A DNA stretch of 64,000 nucleotides, from contig JAZAFR010000033.1 of assembly GCA_036121365.1 (NCBI GenBank), positions 1-64,000 of the forward strand. Reading direction: 5' to 3'. The notes beneath the pieces were generated by a model that worked only from the letters and a program-made list of their open reading frames with translations, searched no databases and was not told the origin of the DNA. Position 1 is the stretch's first letter, and each line of letters begins with the position of its first letter. The DNA is from UBA7916 sp036121365 (GTDB taxonomy: Bacteria > Pseudomonadota > Gammaproteobacteria > Comchoanobacterales > Comchoanobacteraceae). The position numbers and the translations under genes are program-made. Shown here one piece after another: positions 44,701-53,354 of the stretch.

Positions 44701-46056
44701 CTATTCTAAATCAACAATTAGGGCAGATAACTTGCCTTCATGAAGGGTGATAGATAGAGAGTCTTTTGGTTGAGTTATTCGAGCGGAGTTCAGTATTTTT
44801 CCATTATGTTTAATGATGCTATAGCCTCTCTTAAGTACGTTGGCAGGGTTCAGTGCCGCCAGTTGAGATTGGAGTGCGTGAATCGCTGTTTTTTTCTGGG
44901 TGATATAAGTGGTCACAATCCTATACAAACGTTGTTGTGTGTTGTGTAAAGTGAGGTCGGCATGTTGAATTACATTAGACAATAGAGATGGGGTAATGTG
45001 AGACTGGATACTTTGATATTCATTTTGAGCGCTGTTTTGTGTTTTAGTAACTGAAAGTAAAAGGTTTTTTTTAATATTCTGAAGTTGGAAAAGGTATCTA
45101 TGAATGAGGGTTCTTGGATGGCAAATTTTTGAGGAAAGTTGATACAAAGATAGGTTTTTTTTAGCAATGAGGTTTGTAGTGAGTCTATGAATTTGCTTTG
45201 TAAGGTGGTCGATTTTCTCTTTGAGATCACTGATGTCTGGTGCGATAAGCATGGCTGCCCCAGTTGGAGTCGCAGCGCGCAGATCCGCTGTAAGGTCACA
45301 AATGGTAAAGTCTTTTTCATGGCCAATGGCACTGATAATGGGCTTATGGCATTGAAAAATAGCATGGGCAAGAGACTCGCTGTTGAAGCACCACAAGTCC
45401 TCCATAGAACCGCCGCCTCTACAAAAAACAATCACATCAACATCAGGGTCTTTCTGAGCATACTGAAGTGCATGAATGAGGTTTTCTGCCGCATGAGTCC
45501 CTTGTACTGGAGAGGAGAATAAGCGCACATGACAGAGGGGAAAGCGTTTCCTCAAGGTGATGATAAAGTCTTGTAGGCCAGCAGCGCTTGGTGATGAAAT
45601 GATACCAATCGTTGTTGGGTAGCGAGGCAGTGTTTTTTTGTGTAATGGATTGAAAAGTCCCTGCGATTCTAAACGAGATTTGAGAGCAAGGAATTGCTGC
45701 TTGAGAAGACCGTCTCCTTGAAGCTTAAGGCTGGAGACAATCATTTGATATTGGCCATTTTGGGTGTAAAGGGTTATTTGTCCGGACAGTTCAACTGCCA
45801 ATCCATCTTTCAAAAGGTGGATGTAATCGTGAATTTGTCGTGTGCGAAACAAGACGCATCGCAGCTGGCAAGTACTGTCTTTCAGCGTGAAGTAAATATG
45901 ACCTGACAGAGGACGAGCATAGTTAGCTATTTCTCCGACAACAGAAATTTTATCAAAATTGAGCTCAAGGGTGTTTTTAACCATTTGGTTGAGTTGGCTC
46001 ACTGAAACTGTTTCAGGAGGTGTTCGAGGAGAGTAACGAGAAGGGGGTAAATCCAT
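44701..46056 (-). CDS. xseA: exodeoxyribonuclease VII large subunit
   Basis: Large subunit of ExoVII, which degrades single-stranded DNA. An N-terminal OB fold ('VSVSQLNQMVKNTLELNF', 'VVGEIANYARPLSGHIYFTL') is followed by the catalytic domain with 'GIISSPSAAGLQDFI', 'VIVFCRGGGSMEDLWCFN' and 'ISAIGHEKDFTICDL', then long coiled coils and the C-terminal 'NVLKRGYSII'. I choose ATG 46056, since the family begins close to this point; the longer in-frame start at 46257 adds 67 mostly hydrophobic residues. xseB was not found in the window. Confidence 0.94.
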   Translation of the reverse strand: MDLPPSRYSPRTPPETVSVSQLNQMVKNTLELNFDKISVVGEIANYARPLSGHIYFTLKDSTCQLRCVLFRTRQIHDYIHLLKDGLAVELSGQITLYTQNGQYQMIVSSLKLQGDGLLKQQFLALKSRLESQGLFNPLHKKTLPRYPTTIGIISSPSAAGLQDFIITLRKRFPLCHVRLFSSPVQGTHAAENLIHALQYAQKDPDVDVIVFCRGGGSMEDLWCFNSESLAHAIFQCHKPIISAIGHEKDFTICDLTADLRAATPTGAAMLIAPDISDLKEKIDHLTKQIHRLTTNLIAKKNLSLYQLSSKICHPRTLIHRYLFQLQNIKKNLLLSVTKTQNSAQNEYQSIQSHITPSLLSNVIQHADLTLHNTQQRLYRIVTTYITQKKTAIHALQSQLAALNPANVLKRGYSIIKHNGKILNSARITQPKDSLSITLHEGKLSALIVDLE

Positions 46057-46500
46057 AAATAAAATAGAGAAATTATGAAACATTATAATGAAAACCAGAC
46101 AGATGTAAACAGTTAAGGTCATACTCACTGCTTGCATAGATTGGTAAAGTACGTTTAAGTCTAAAAGACCTGTAGTTACACAGGTGTTTGCTGTGGTCGG
46201 TTTGTCAGAGATGGATGTGTGATATAGGAAGGAGGTAAAGATAAAAGTAAGTGGCACAGCGATTCAATCAAGGTGTATTTGGAATGAATAAGAGCAAAGA
46301 TGTGTTGATTGGATGGGGATGAGGGAAAAGAAATAAATAGTCTATCTAATCATGCCCATCATAGAAAAAAGTGAGGAAATTTATCATATGCTTGAAGCCT
46401 GAGCCATGCTCTGGTATTTTTATTGAAGGTAATTTATGCAAAGATCGGTTTTAAGGCGGCAGTATTGTCATTACAGAAAGAAAGGTATAATAGGTTACAG

Positions 46501-47628
46501 ATGCAAAAATTTTTTTTGAACAGAGGTGCATTTTTTTTACTACAAATGGTTGCCGCATGTTCACCTGTCTTAGGAGCAGTTAATCAATCGTTTGACGTCA
46601 TTGTGTCAAAAAAAGATACCTTGCAGTCAATTTTTAAACGTTATGGTCTGAATCAAAAAGACTTATATGAAATGTTGTCTGAAGTCGATGGTAGAAAATT
46701 GGAGAAGATTGTTCCTGGTCAGTTGATTCATTTCGACTTAAATAAGAAAAAGCTGAAGGAAATGCGAATATTTCGTTCAAGTAAAGATGTGATAAGAGTC
46801 AGCTTGAAAAGTGGAAAGTATCATTTGACTGAAAAAAATGAAAAAAACACTGGCTTTTATAAAAAGATTCGGTTTTCGGTTAATAAGTCTCTATATGTAG
46901 ATGGCAAGCGGGCTGGGTTGAGTTTTGCTAATATTGCAGAGATTGACAAAGTCATGGGAAGTGATCCAGCTGTGGACTCAAAAAAACTTTTGAGAGGAAC
47001 AAAAGTTGATGTCATTCTTGAAGGAGGGAGTAAAGACAGCACAAAGAAAGTGATTGCAGTTGATCTGGTAAATGGAAAGAGACATTGGGGAGTAACTCGG
47101 TTTAATAACCGTTACGGTAACAGCTTCTATCACAATGACGGGTCAACAGCAGAGGTGAGCTTTTTAAAGTATCCCTTAAAAAGTTTTCGGATAAGCTCCC
47201 CTTTCTCCACAAGTCGTATGCATCCAATTCATCACTACAGACGCCCACATTATGGTGTTGACTTAGCGGCTCCTAAGGGGACACCTGTATGGGCAACAGC
47301 TCAGGGTAAAGTGATTTTTGTAGGAGGTAAAGGTGGGTACGGTAAAACTGTGATCATAAAGCATGGTAGTCAATATCAGACTGTTTATGCGCATTTATCA
47401 GGTTATAAGAAGGGGTTGAAAGTCGGAGACATAGTGAAGCAAAAGCAAGTCATAGCATATGTGGGTAATACAGGCCATGCAACAGGGCCGCATTTGCATT
47501 ATGAGTGGAGAAAGAAAGGGGTTCCATATGACCCAATGCGAGTAAGGCTTCCTAAGAAAGCAACGTTAACAGGTAGTATGTTAAACGCATTTGAACGGTA
47601 TCGGGCACATCTGAAAAAGTCCGTATGA
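46501..47628 (+). CDS. M23 peptidoglycan endopeptidase (MepM-like)
   Basis: A cell-envelope zinc endopeptidase of about 375 residues. The N-terminus has a signal sequence with a lipobox-like 'MVAAC' around residue 20, so it may be a lipoprotein. A LysM-like section ('VSKKDTLQSIFKRYGLNQKD') follows, then an OapA-like region. The M23 domain has 'HHYRRPHYGVDLAAPKGTPV' (H-x-x-x-D zinc ligands) and 'GHATGPHLHYEW' (H-x-H). ATG 46501 gives a normal signal peptide; the longer frame from TTG 46423 is less likely. It precedes anmK, a conserved pairing that links cell-wall cleavage with sugar recycling. Confidence 0.9.
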   Translation: MQKFFLNRGAFFLLQMVAACSPVLGAVNQSFDVIVSKKDTLQSIFKRYGLNQKDLYEMLSEVDGRKLEKIVPGQLIHFDLNKKKLKEMRIFRSSKDVIRVSLKSGKYHLTEKNEKNTGFYKKIRFSVNKSLYVDGKRAGLSFANIAEIDKVMGSDPAVDSKKLLRGTKVDVILEGGSKDSTKKVIAVDLVNGKRHWGVTRFNNRYGNSFYHNDGSTAEVSFLKYPLKSFRISSPFSTSRMHPIHHYRRPHYGVDLAAPKGTPVWATAQGKVIFVGGKGGYGKTVIIKHGSQYQTVYAHLSGYKKGLKVGDIVKQKQVIAYVGNTGHATGPHLHYEWRKKGVPYDPMRVRLPKKATLTGSMLNAFERYRAHLKKSV

Positions 47629-47665
47629 TAATAAATAAAAGGAACAAATAAAGGATTAGAGTGCC

Positions 47666-48766
47666 ATGATTTATTTAGGTGTGAATACAGGAACAAGCGC
47701 TGATGCAGTAGATTGTGCGGCCTTCGAGATCAGCCAAGACGGGCAGCAATTTATTGATGCCTTCAACATAGAAATGCCAAAAAAAATACGAAGCAACATC
47801 ATAGAATTAGTCGAGTCTGATATTATTGATGTTGATAAAATAGAGTGTTTGAAGCATCAATTAACAGGGGTGTATGTTCAAGCTGTTAATGGGTTATTGA
47901 AAAAAAAACAGTGGCAACCACATCAAGTACGAGCAATTGGTTTGCATGGACAGACCATACATCACAAGCCAGATATTGAATATCCGTATACGATACAGTT
48001 GGGCTGCGCATGCAAGATGGCAAACCAAGTGGGAATAGAGGTAGTTGATCGATTTAGAGAGATTGACATTGCACTGGGAGGGCAGGGAGCGCCTTTGATT
48101 CCAGTGTATCATCAATATTTGTTAAAAGGGACTCCATATGATGAGGGTGTCTTTCTTAACTTAGGAGGCATCGCCAATGTGACAGTCGTGGGGAGAGAAA
48201 GTTTACATGGCTGGGATATTGGCCCCGCAAATGCATTGATGGACTTATGGGCTCAAGACAAGTTTCAGCGGCCTTATGATGAGAATGGAGAAATTGCACG
48301 GTCAGGTCAAGTGATTGAGTCGTTGTTAGATGACTGGTTGGCAGACCCTTATTTTCAGAAAGAGTGTCCAAAAAGCACAGGGAGGGATTACTTTTCTAGA
48401 AATATGCTAGAAGGAGTTGATTTGGACAAGATATCTCTTATAGATGTGATGGCCACATGTTGTGAGTTAACCGCACGGACTGTTAGTATTGATTTGAAAA
48501 AGCATGCAGATAAGCAGGCAAAAAAAGCGCTATTCTTATATGGGAAGGGCGTGGCCAATGGTTTTTTGCTGGAGCGGCTAAAAGCGCTCATGCCTGCATA
48601 TGAAATAAAAAGTTGTGATGGATTGGGAGTGAGTGCCGATTGGTTAGAGGCAGGCTTGTTTGCTTGGTTGGCATATTGCCATGTGCAAAAAATAGCGCTT
48701 GATTTAACCAATATTACCGGAGCAGTTAGGCCCGCCATTCTGGGATCTTCAGTGCTTGTTGCTTGA
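47666..48766 (+). CDS. anmK: anhydro-N-acetylmuramic acid kinase
   Basis: Recycles anhydro-MurNAc from peptidoglycan turnover by hydrolysing the anhydro ring and phosphorylating it. 'GVNTGTSADAVDC' is the usual G-x-x-S-G-T-S-x-D phosphate loop with changes, and 'GLHGQTIHH', 'FREIDIALGGQGAPLIPVYH', 'FLNLGGIANVT' and 'WDIGPANALMD' follow. Length 366 residues is typical. It follows the M23 peptidase gene by 37 bases, so the two are probably cotranscribed. Confidence 0.94.
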   Translation: MIYLGVNTGTSADAVDCAAFEISQDGQQFIDAFNIEMPKKIRSNIIELVESDIIDVDKIECLKHQLTGVYVQAVNGLLKKKQWQPHQVRAIGLHGQTIHHKPDIEYPYTIQLGCACKMANQVGIEVVDRFREIDIALGGQGAPLIPVYHQYLLKGTPYDEGVFLNLGGIANVTVVGRESLHGWDIGPANALMDLWAQDKFQRPYDENGEIARSGQVIESLLDDWLADPYFQKECPKSTGRDYFSRNMLEGVDLDKISLIDVMATCCELTARTVSIDLKKHADKQAKKALFLYGKGVANGFLLERLKALMPAYEIKSCDGLGVSADWLEAGLFAWLAYCHVQKIALDLTNITGAVRPAILGSSVLVA

Positions 48767-48774
48767 GGTTCTCA

Positions 48775-49698
48775 TTAAAAGACTTTCTGTGTGTTGTCGA
48801 TTGGCCGGGTGTTTGGTTGAATACTTTCTAGTCGTATTCCTGTGATATGAGGGTGGTGTTTTCTTGAAAGGTGTAGATATTGATCAAGCGGAACGCGCAT
48901 CACATGTGCATTGATTTCAGCTTGGTTGAAATAAAGGGTTTGGTTAGATTTTGTGATAATACCTAGATGGCATATGGCAATTTGAGTGCCTATTTTTGTT
49001 GCAAGGTCCCAGTCTTTGCAAACCAGCTGGCATATCGTTCCTTCCGGGATTTTTTCGATGATGTAGGGTGAGCCAGCAAGGAGAGTATCCAAAGAAACAT
49101 AGTCGATATTGACATCAACTGGCCGGCTGAAGTATGGCGGGATAGGTAAGGGTTGATGAGGCGATCGAGCGGAGAATTTTTTGGTCAGGTATTTGTTTTG
49201 GAAGGTGGCCCATTTGGGGAGATTGATGCGAAGGTTGAATGAATGTAACTGTGATGCGTCGAATACAGAGGCGGTGACATTCTTGATGAATCCTTCTTTG
49301 CGGTTGGCTGTATTCCATTGGGATTCTACGAAGTGAAATCGATTAAAGTAGCGTGTGGGAGAGCTGCCATAGCGAATAATTTTAAGGTTTTCTAAGGCGT
49401 CTTCAGGAGTTTCTCCATTAATCATAGCAAGGACAATATTGCAAAAACTGAAGCAGTCAAACTGCTTTGTATTGATGAGAGGGCGTCTGTCAATGTCTCC
49501 AAATTCTCCGTCACCAAGAGGGTCGTACTGGTAGGGTCTATTCAGGAATACGGATGTGCATGCAGTGAGTTTCTCATTAAGGGTAGGTGTTGTTCCTAAT
49601 AGGGAGCTATATCTGAAAAAGTCCTCTTGAAAAAGTATTGTGTTGTCAGTGGCGTCTAAATCATTGGTCACAGAGAATTGCCATTTAGAATAATGCAT
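48775..49698 (-). CDS. DUF1460 amidase-like protein
   Basis: A 307-residue protein of the DUF1460 family (NlpC/P60-related, N-acetylmuramoyl-L-alanine amidase-like). 'FLNRPYQYDPLGDGEFGDID', 'KQFDCFSFCNIVLAMI' (D-C around the catalytic Cys), 'IRYGSSPTRYFNRFHFVESQ' and the late 'AICHLGIIT' (H-x-G) match the family order. ATG 49698 is chosen over the longer frame from 49788. It has no clear signal peptide from that start, unusual for a wall enzyme. Its start codon overlaps on the other strand with an ATG in front of spmA. Convergent with anmK, consistent with a role in wall turnover. Confidence 0.78.
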   Translation of the reverse strand: MHYSKWQFSVTNDLDATDNTILFQEDFFRYSSLLGTTPTLNEKLTACTSVFLNRPYQYDPLGDGEFGDIDRRPLINTKQFDCFSFCNIVLAMINGETPEDALENLKIIRYGSSPTRYFNRFHFVESQWNTANRKEGFIKNVTASVFDASQLHSFNLRINLPKWATFQNKYLTKKFSARSPHQPLPIPPYFSRPVDVNIDYVSLDTLLAGSPYIIEKIPEGTICQLVCKDWDLATKIGTQIAICHLGIITKSNQTLYFNQAEINAHVMRVPLDQYLHLSRKHHPHITGIRLESIQPNTRPIDNTQKVF

Positions 49699-49735
49699 GG
49701 TATTGTATATCAAGCAAAAAATCATAGCAATAGAG

Positions 49736-50320
49736 ATGTTGAATATTATTTGGGCGCTTATGATTGCTCTATCGGCGGTGGCTGCCATTATGAATGGTAA
49801 AGTTGAGTATATGGTCAGTCATATCCCGGTCAATGCCAATCGCGCCATAGAGATATCAATATCACTCATTGGGGTCATGGCTTTTTGGTTGGGGTTGATG
49901 AAGGTGGCAGAAGACAGTGGGGCAGTCGGAGCATTGGCGAGAATTTTGCAACCAGTCATGCGGCGTTTATTTCCGGATATTCCAAAGGATCATCCGGCGA
50001 TGGGTGCGATTACATTTAGCATAGTGAGTGGAATGTTGGGCTTAAATAATGCGAGTGTCCCAATCAGCATTCGAGCCATGCAGGCTTTGCAAAAGATCAA
50101 TCCAGATCCTTCCACTGCAAGCAATGCCATGTGTTTATTTTTAGTGATCACGAGTTCAAGTGTGCAGTTGCTACCAACAACAGCCATTGCAGCATTGGCA
50201 AATGCAGGCAGCTTAAATCCAACCAAGATTATTTTGACTACTTTATTGGCAACCATGTGCTCAACCGTTGGCTCGGTTGTTGCCTGTCTACTTTTGCAAA
50301 GAAGAGATCGTGTGGCATGA
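49736..50320 (+). CDS. spmA: SpmA-like nucleoside-recognition membrane protein
   Basis: A 194-residue membrane protein of the SpmA/Gate family. 'MLNIIWALMIALSAVAAIMN', 'GMLGLNNASVPISIRAMQAL' and 'LVITSSSVQLLPTTAIA' are the family blocks. Such pairs occur in many non-spore-formers; the transport function is unproven. ATG 49736 is chosen, as SpmA begins M-L-N; the longer frame from 49697 is unlikely. Paired with spmB 44 bases downstream. Confidence 0.88.
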   Translation: MLNIIWALMIALSAVAAIMNGKVEYMVSHIPVNANRAIEISISLIGVMAFWLGLMKVAEDSGAVGALARILQPVMRRLFPDIPKDHPAMGAITFSIVSGMLGLNNASVPISIRAMQALQKINPDPSTASNAMCLFLVITSSSVQLLPTTAIAALANAGSLNPTKIILTTLLATMCSTVGSVVACLLLQRRDRVA

Positions 50321-50364
50321 TGCGGTGTAAGGAATGAGTTAGGGTTTGTAAGGGGGAGGTAGTT

Positions 50365-50904
50365 ATGGCTATTGCAACATCTGTCAGTTCCATATCAAGT
50401 TACATCTTGCTTGGTGTTATTGTGTTGATTCCTGTGGTGGGTGGTTTAAAAAGAGTGGCTGTTTTCGAATCTTTTTTGGAGGGAGCTGGAGATGCCATTC
50501 ATATTGCATTGAAGTTGATGCCGTATTTGGTTGGAATGATAGTGGCTGTTGGGATGTTGAGAGATTCAGGTGCCATTAACATGGTAACGTCGTTGATCGG
50601 GCCGCAGTTAGAAAAGATGGGGTTTAGTCAGGATTTAGTGCCTTTGGCATTGCTGCGGCCTTTTTCTGGAGCGGCATCGAATGCGGTGATGTTTGATTTG
50701 ATTGAGCAGTTTGGTCCGGACAATATCATTGCCTTAACAGCGGCAACCATTATGGGGGCAACTGAGACCACTTTTTACTTGGTGGCCATTTTATTTGGGG
50801 CGGTGAATATCAGTCGAGTTCGGCATGCCATTGCAGCAAGCTTAATTGGTGAGTTGTGTGGGGTTGTTGCCGCAGTGTATTTTTGTCAGTTATTCTTTAT
50901 GTGA
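50365..50904 (+). CDS. spmB: SpmB-like nucleoside-recognition membrane protein
   Basis: A 179-residue membrane protein. 'FESFLEGAGDAIHIALKLMP', 'LVGMIVAVGMLRDSGAI', 'ALLRPFSGAASNAVMFDLI' and 'TAATIMGATETTFYL' match SpmB. A GGGGGAGG ribosome binding site precedes ATG 50365. Forms a two-gene operon with spmA. Confidence 0.9.
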   Translation: MAIATSVSSISSYILLGVIVLIPVVGGLKRVAVFESFLEGAGDAIHIALKLMPYLVGMIVAVGMLRDSGAINMVTSLIGPQLEKMGFSQDLVPLALLRPFSGAASNAVMFDLIEQFGPDNIIALTAATIMGATETTFYLVAILFGAVNISRVRHAIAASLIGELCGVVAAVYFCQLFFM

Positions 50905-50911
50905 TATATCC

Positions 50912-50928
50912 AGGTGCAGGGCGCACCT
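50912..50928. other. short hairpin after spmB
   Basis: AGGTGC and GCACCT form a 6-base stem around a 5-base loop, but no T run follows on either side. It may slow transcription between the convergent spmB and sodB genes. Confidence 0.35.
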
Positions 50929-50988
50929 AGACCTAAATAAGCATCACATTTCCAAAATAATCCTACTTGGTAGAGTAAAGAGGGGCGG

Positions 50989-51576
50989 TTAGGCCTTTTC
51001 AATAAGAAGCTTTCCGACATTTTCCCAGTTGCAAACATTCCAGAAATGTTCAAGGTAGGAAGCCCTGTTGTTTTGCGTGTCTAGGTAGTAGGCGTGCTCC
51101 CAAACGTCACAGGCAAGAAGTGCTTTGGCTCCAGTGATGGTTAAGGGGTTGTTGGCATTGGAAGTGCTGATGACTTCTAGTTTGCTTTCATGATTGAGAA
51201 TCAGCCAAGCCCATCCTGAGCCAAAAGTATTGATTGCAGCTTGGCTAAACTGGTTTTTTAAGGTGTCTACTGAGCCAAAGTCACGAATGATGGCATTGAG
51301 CAGCTCTCCAGAGGGAGATTGTTGAGTTTTTGGGCTCATGCTGTCCCAATACAGTATGTGATTCCAGGCTTGTGCTGCATTGTTAAAAACGGCACCCTGT
51401 GTTGACTGAACCAATTCAACGAGCGTCTGGGATTCTAGGTCAGTGCCGGAAATCAAGGTGTTGAGTTTATCAAAATAGCCTTTATGGTGCTTGTCATAGT
51501 GATATGCCATGGTGGTTTCTGAGATATATGGGGCCAGTGCGTCTTTTGGGTAAGGTAGTTCAGGTTGTTTGTGCAT
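50989..51576 (-). CDS. sodB: iron superoxide dismutase
   Basis: Cytoplasmic Fe/Mn-type superoxide dismutase, 195 residues. Metal ligands are visible: His in 'AYHYDKHHKGY', His in 'AWNHILYW', and Asp/His in 'LLACDVWEHAYYLD'. 'GSGWAWLIL' and 'QGAVFNNAAQAWNH' (a Gln-bearing motif) favour the iron form. ATG 51576 is chosen, with AAGGA 7 bases upstream; the longer frame from 51630 is not supported. It is divergent from a peroxiredoxin gene, a sensible oxidative-stress pairing. Confidence 0.95.
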   Translation of the reverse strand: MHKQPELPYPKDALAPYISETTMAYHYDKHHKGYFDKLNTLISGTDLESQTLVELVQSTQGAVFNNAAQAWNHILYWDSMSPKTQQSPSGELLNAIIRDFGSVDTLKNQFSQAAINTFGSGWAWLILNHESKLEVISTSNANNPLTITGAKALLACDVWEHAYYLDTQNNRASYLEHFWNVCNWENVGKLLIEKA

Positions 51577-51708
51577 AATAATTTCCTTGATCAATAAAAA
51601 AAGCGTATTAGAATTTGTGCGGATATGCAAGTATCAGGAGGAACTATTTTGATTATAAGGCAAAGTGTGTTATCATTATCTGAATTTTTTAGACACAAGG
51701 GGAAGATA

Positions 51709-52314
51709 GTGAGCATTGAAGTTGGAAGTATGGCGCATGATTTTACATGTAGTGCCGTGAGCGCATCCGGAGAAATAGTTGATCAATTCAATTTATTTAA
51801 TGAGATAGAGGGAAAGCATGCGTTGCTGTTTTTTTATCCGCTGGATTTTACTTTTGTGTGTCCAACCGAGATGATTGCTTTGAACAAGAGAATGGAGGCG
51901 TTTGCCAAGCTAAATACCAAGGTGATCACAGTTTCTGTAGATTCTCAATTCACGCATTTGCGTTGGAGGCAAACAGACATCAATGATGGTGGCATTGGTC
52001 CTGTTCAATATACAATGGCAGCGGATGTCAGTCATGAGATATGCAAAGCTTATGGAGTTGAGCATGCTAAAGAGGCAGTGGCATATAGGGCAAGTATCAT
52101 CATTGATAAGAGTAAAACGGTGAGAATTAAGCATGTTAATGATTTGCCAGTTGGAAGAAATATAGATGAGTTGGTTCGAAGTGTTCAGGCTTTACAGTAT
52201 GTTGAGAAGCATGGACAAGTCTGTCAAGCGGGCTGGCAAGAAGGTGCTGATGGCTTCCAGGCTAATCAAAAGGGAATCAGTGAATTTTTAACAGAAAAGG
52301 CCGATGCACTGTAG
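51709..52314 (+). CDS. 2-Cys peroxiredoxin (AhpC/Prx type)
   Basis: Thiol peroxidase of 201 residues. The peroxidatic Cys is in 'FYPLDFTFVCPTEMIAL' and the resolving Cys in 'EKHGQVCQAGWQ' near the C-terminus, the typical 2-Cys pattern. 'SVDSQFTHLRWR' follows. I choose GTG 51709, where the family N-terminus (M-S-I-E-V-G-x-x-A) begins and AGGGGAAG precedes. An upstream in-frame TTG 51649 has a perfect AGGAGG and could give a 20-residue extension. A promoter-like TTGATT-16-TATCAT lies at 51649-51676. Confidence 0.92.
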   Translation: MSIEVGSMAHDFTCSAVSASGEIVDQFNLFNEIEGKHALLFFYPLDFTFVCPTEMIALNKRMEAFAKLNTKVITVSVDSQFTHLRWRQTDINDGGIGPVQYTMAADVSHEICKAYGVEHAKEAVAYRASIIIDKSKTVRIKHVNDLPVGRNIDELVRSVQALQYVEKHGQVCQAGWQEGADGFQANQKGISEFLTEKADAL

Positions 52315-52679
52315 CTTTTAAATTCAAAGACATAAAAATCAGCAAGCAGCAGGGCTGAAAGATTAGATTAAAATAGGTCTGATACAGCAGCTCAAGGCTG
52401 TTTCAAGACCGGAGATGCTCTGTTTATCATAAAGAGATGTGTTTGTATGCCGTTGTCAAGCAAAAGAGGGCGCCGTAACACGCTAAATGGTGATTATAGA
52501 ATTCATATTTTAAGGTCATGTCTTCATAGAGTGTCAGCTTGTAGACATTAACTTAAGGTGTTGTTTCTTATCAATTGGGCTATTTTTGTATTAAAAAAGA
52601 AGCAGTTTTTTGCATGAAGAGGTTGAAAGCAGTAAAAGCAGACCTTAAATAAGAGAGAGAAGGGAAAAGTAATAATTTT
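52315..52679. other. gene-free stretch between peroxiredoxin and rlmE
   Basis: No open frame or RNA structure can be supported on either strand. In related bacteria the gene upstream of rlmE is often yhbY on the other strand; nothing resembling it is seen here. Confidence 0.5.
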
Positions 52680-53294
52680 ATGAGTGCAACAAACAGCAGT
52701 CGACGGTGGCTAGAAAGACAAAAAAAAGATCCTTATGTGCAGCAGGCCAAACTAGAGGGTTATCGCTCAAGGGCTGCTTATAAGTTGTTACAGATCCAAG
52801 AAAAGTATAGAGTGTTTCTACCTGACATGAGGGTTTTAGAGTTAGGAAGTGCTCCCGGGAGTTGGACTCAGTTGATTGCAAAGTGGGTAGGAAGAGATGG
52901 CAAGGTGTATGCAGTAGACTTATTAGAGATGTCGCCAATAGAGGGTGTTGAGTTTATACAAGAGGACATAGAAACAGAAGTGTTTTGGCAGTGGTGTAAA
53001 AGTATCTCTGACAGAGGGTTTGATATGATTGTGTCAGACATGGCTCCAAATATGTGTGGGCATCAGCGCACAGATCAGTTAAGAAGTGAGCGATTGGTCG
53101 AAACAGTCTATGAAATTACAAAAAGTTATTTGGCACAAGGGGGACATTTTCTAGTCAAGGCCTTTCATGGAGGTGGCTTTAATGTCCTCTTGAAAGAATT
53201 GCGTTTGACTTTCAAACAGGTTAAGGTTATAAAACCAGATGCATCAAGACAGTCTTCGGGAGAGGTGTATGTGCTTGGTATTCAAAAGTTATAG
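52680..53294 (+). CDS. rlmE: 23S rRNA 2'-O-methyltransferase RlmE
   Basis: Heat-shock methyltransferase that modifies U2552 of 23S rRNA. 'SRRWLERQKKDPYVQQAKLE' and 'YRSRAAYKLLQIQEKY' (catalytic Lys), 'VLELGSAPGSWTQ' (SAM site), 'DMIVSDMAPNMCGH' (catalytic Asp) and 'GGHFLVKAFHGG' (catalytic Lys) are in order. Length 204 residues is exact. Followed by ftsH, the usual rlmE-ftsH pair. Confidence 0.96.
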   Translation: MSATNSSRRWLERQKKDPYVQQAKLEGYRSRAAYKLLQIQEKYRVFLPDMRVLELGSAPGSWTQLIAKWVGRDGKVYAVDLLEMSPIEGVEFIQEDIETEVFWQWCKSISDRGFDMIVSDMAPNMCGHQRTDQLRSERLVETVYEITKSYLAQGGHFLVKAFHGGGFNVLLKELRLTFKQVKVIKPDASRQSSGEVYVLGIQKL

Positions 53295-53354
53295 AGGTGT
53301 GATTGAGGGGCTGCTAAACTCAATCAGAAAGATGGAAAAAAGGAGATAGAGGCA

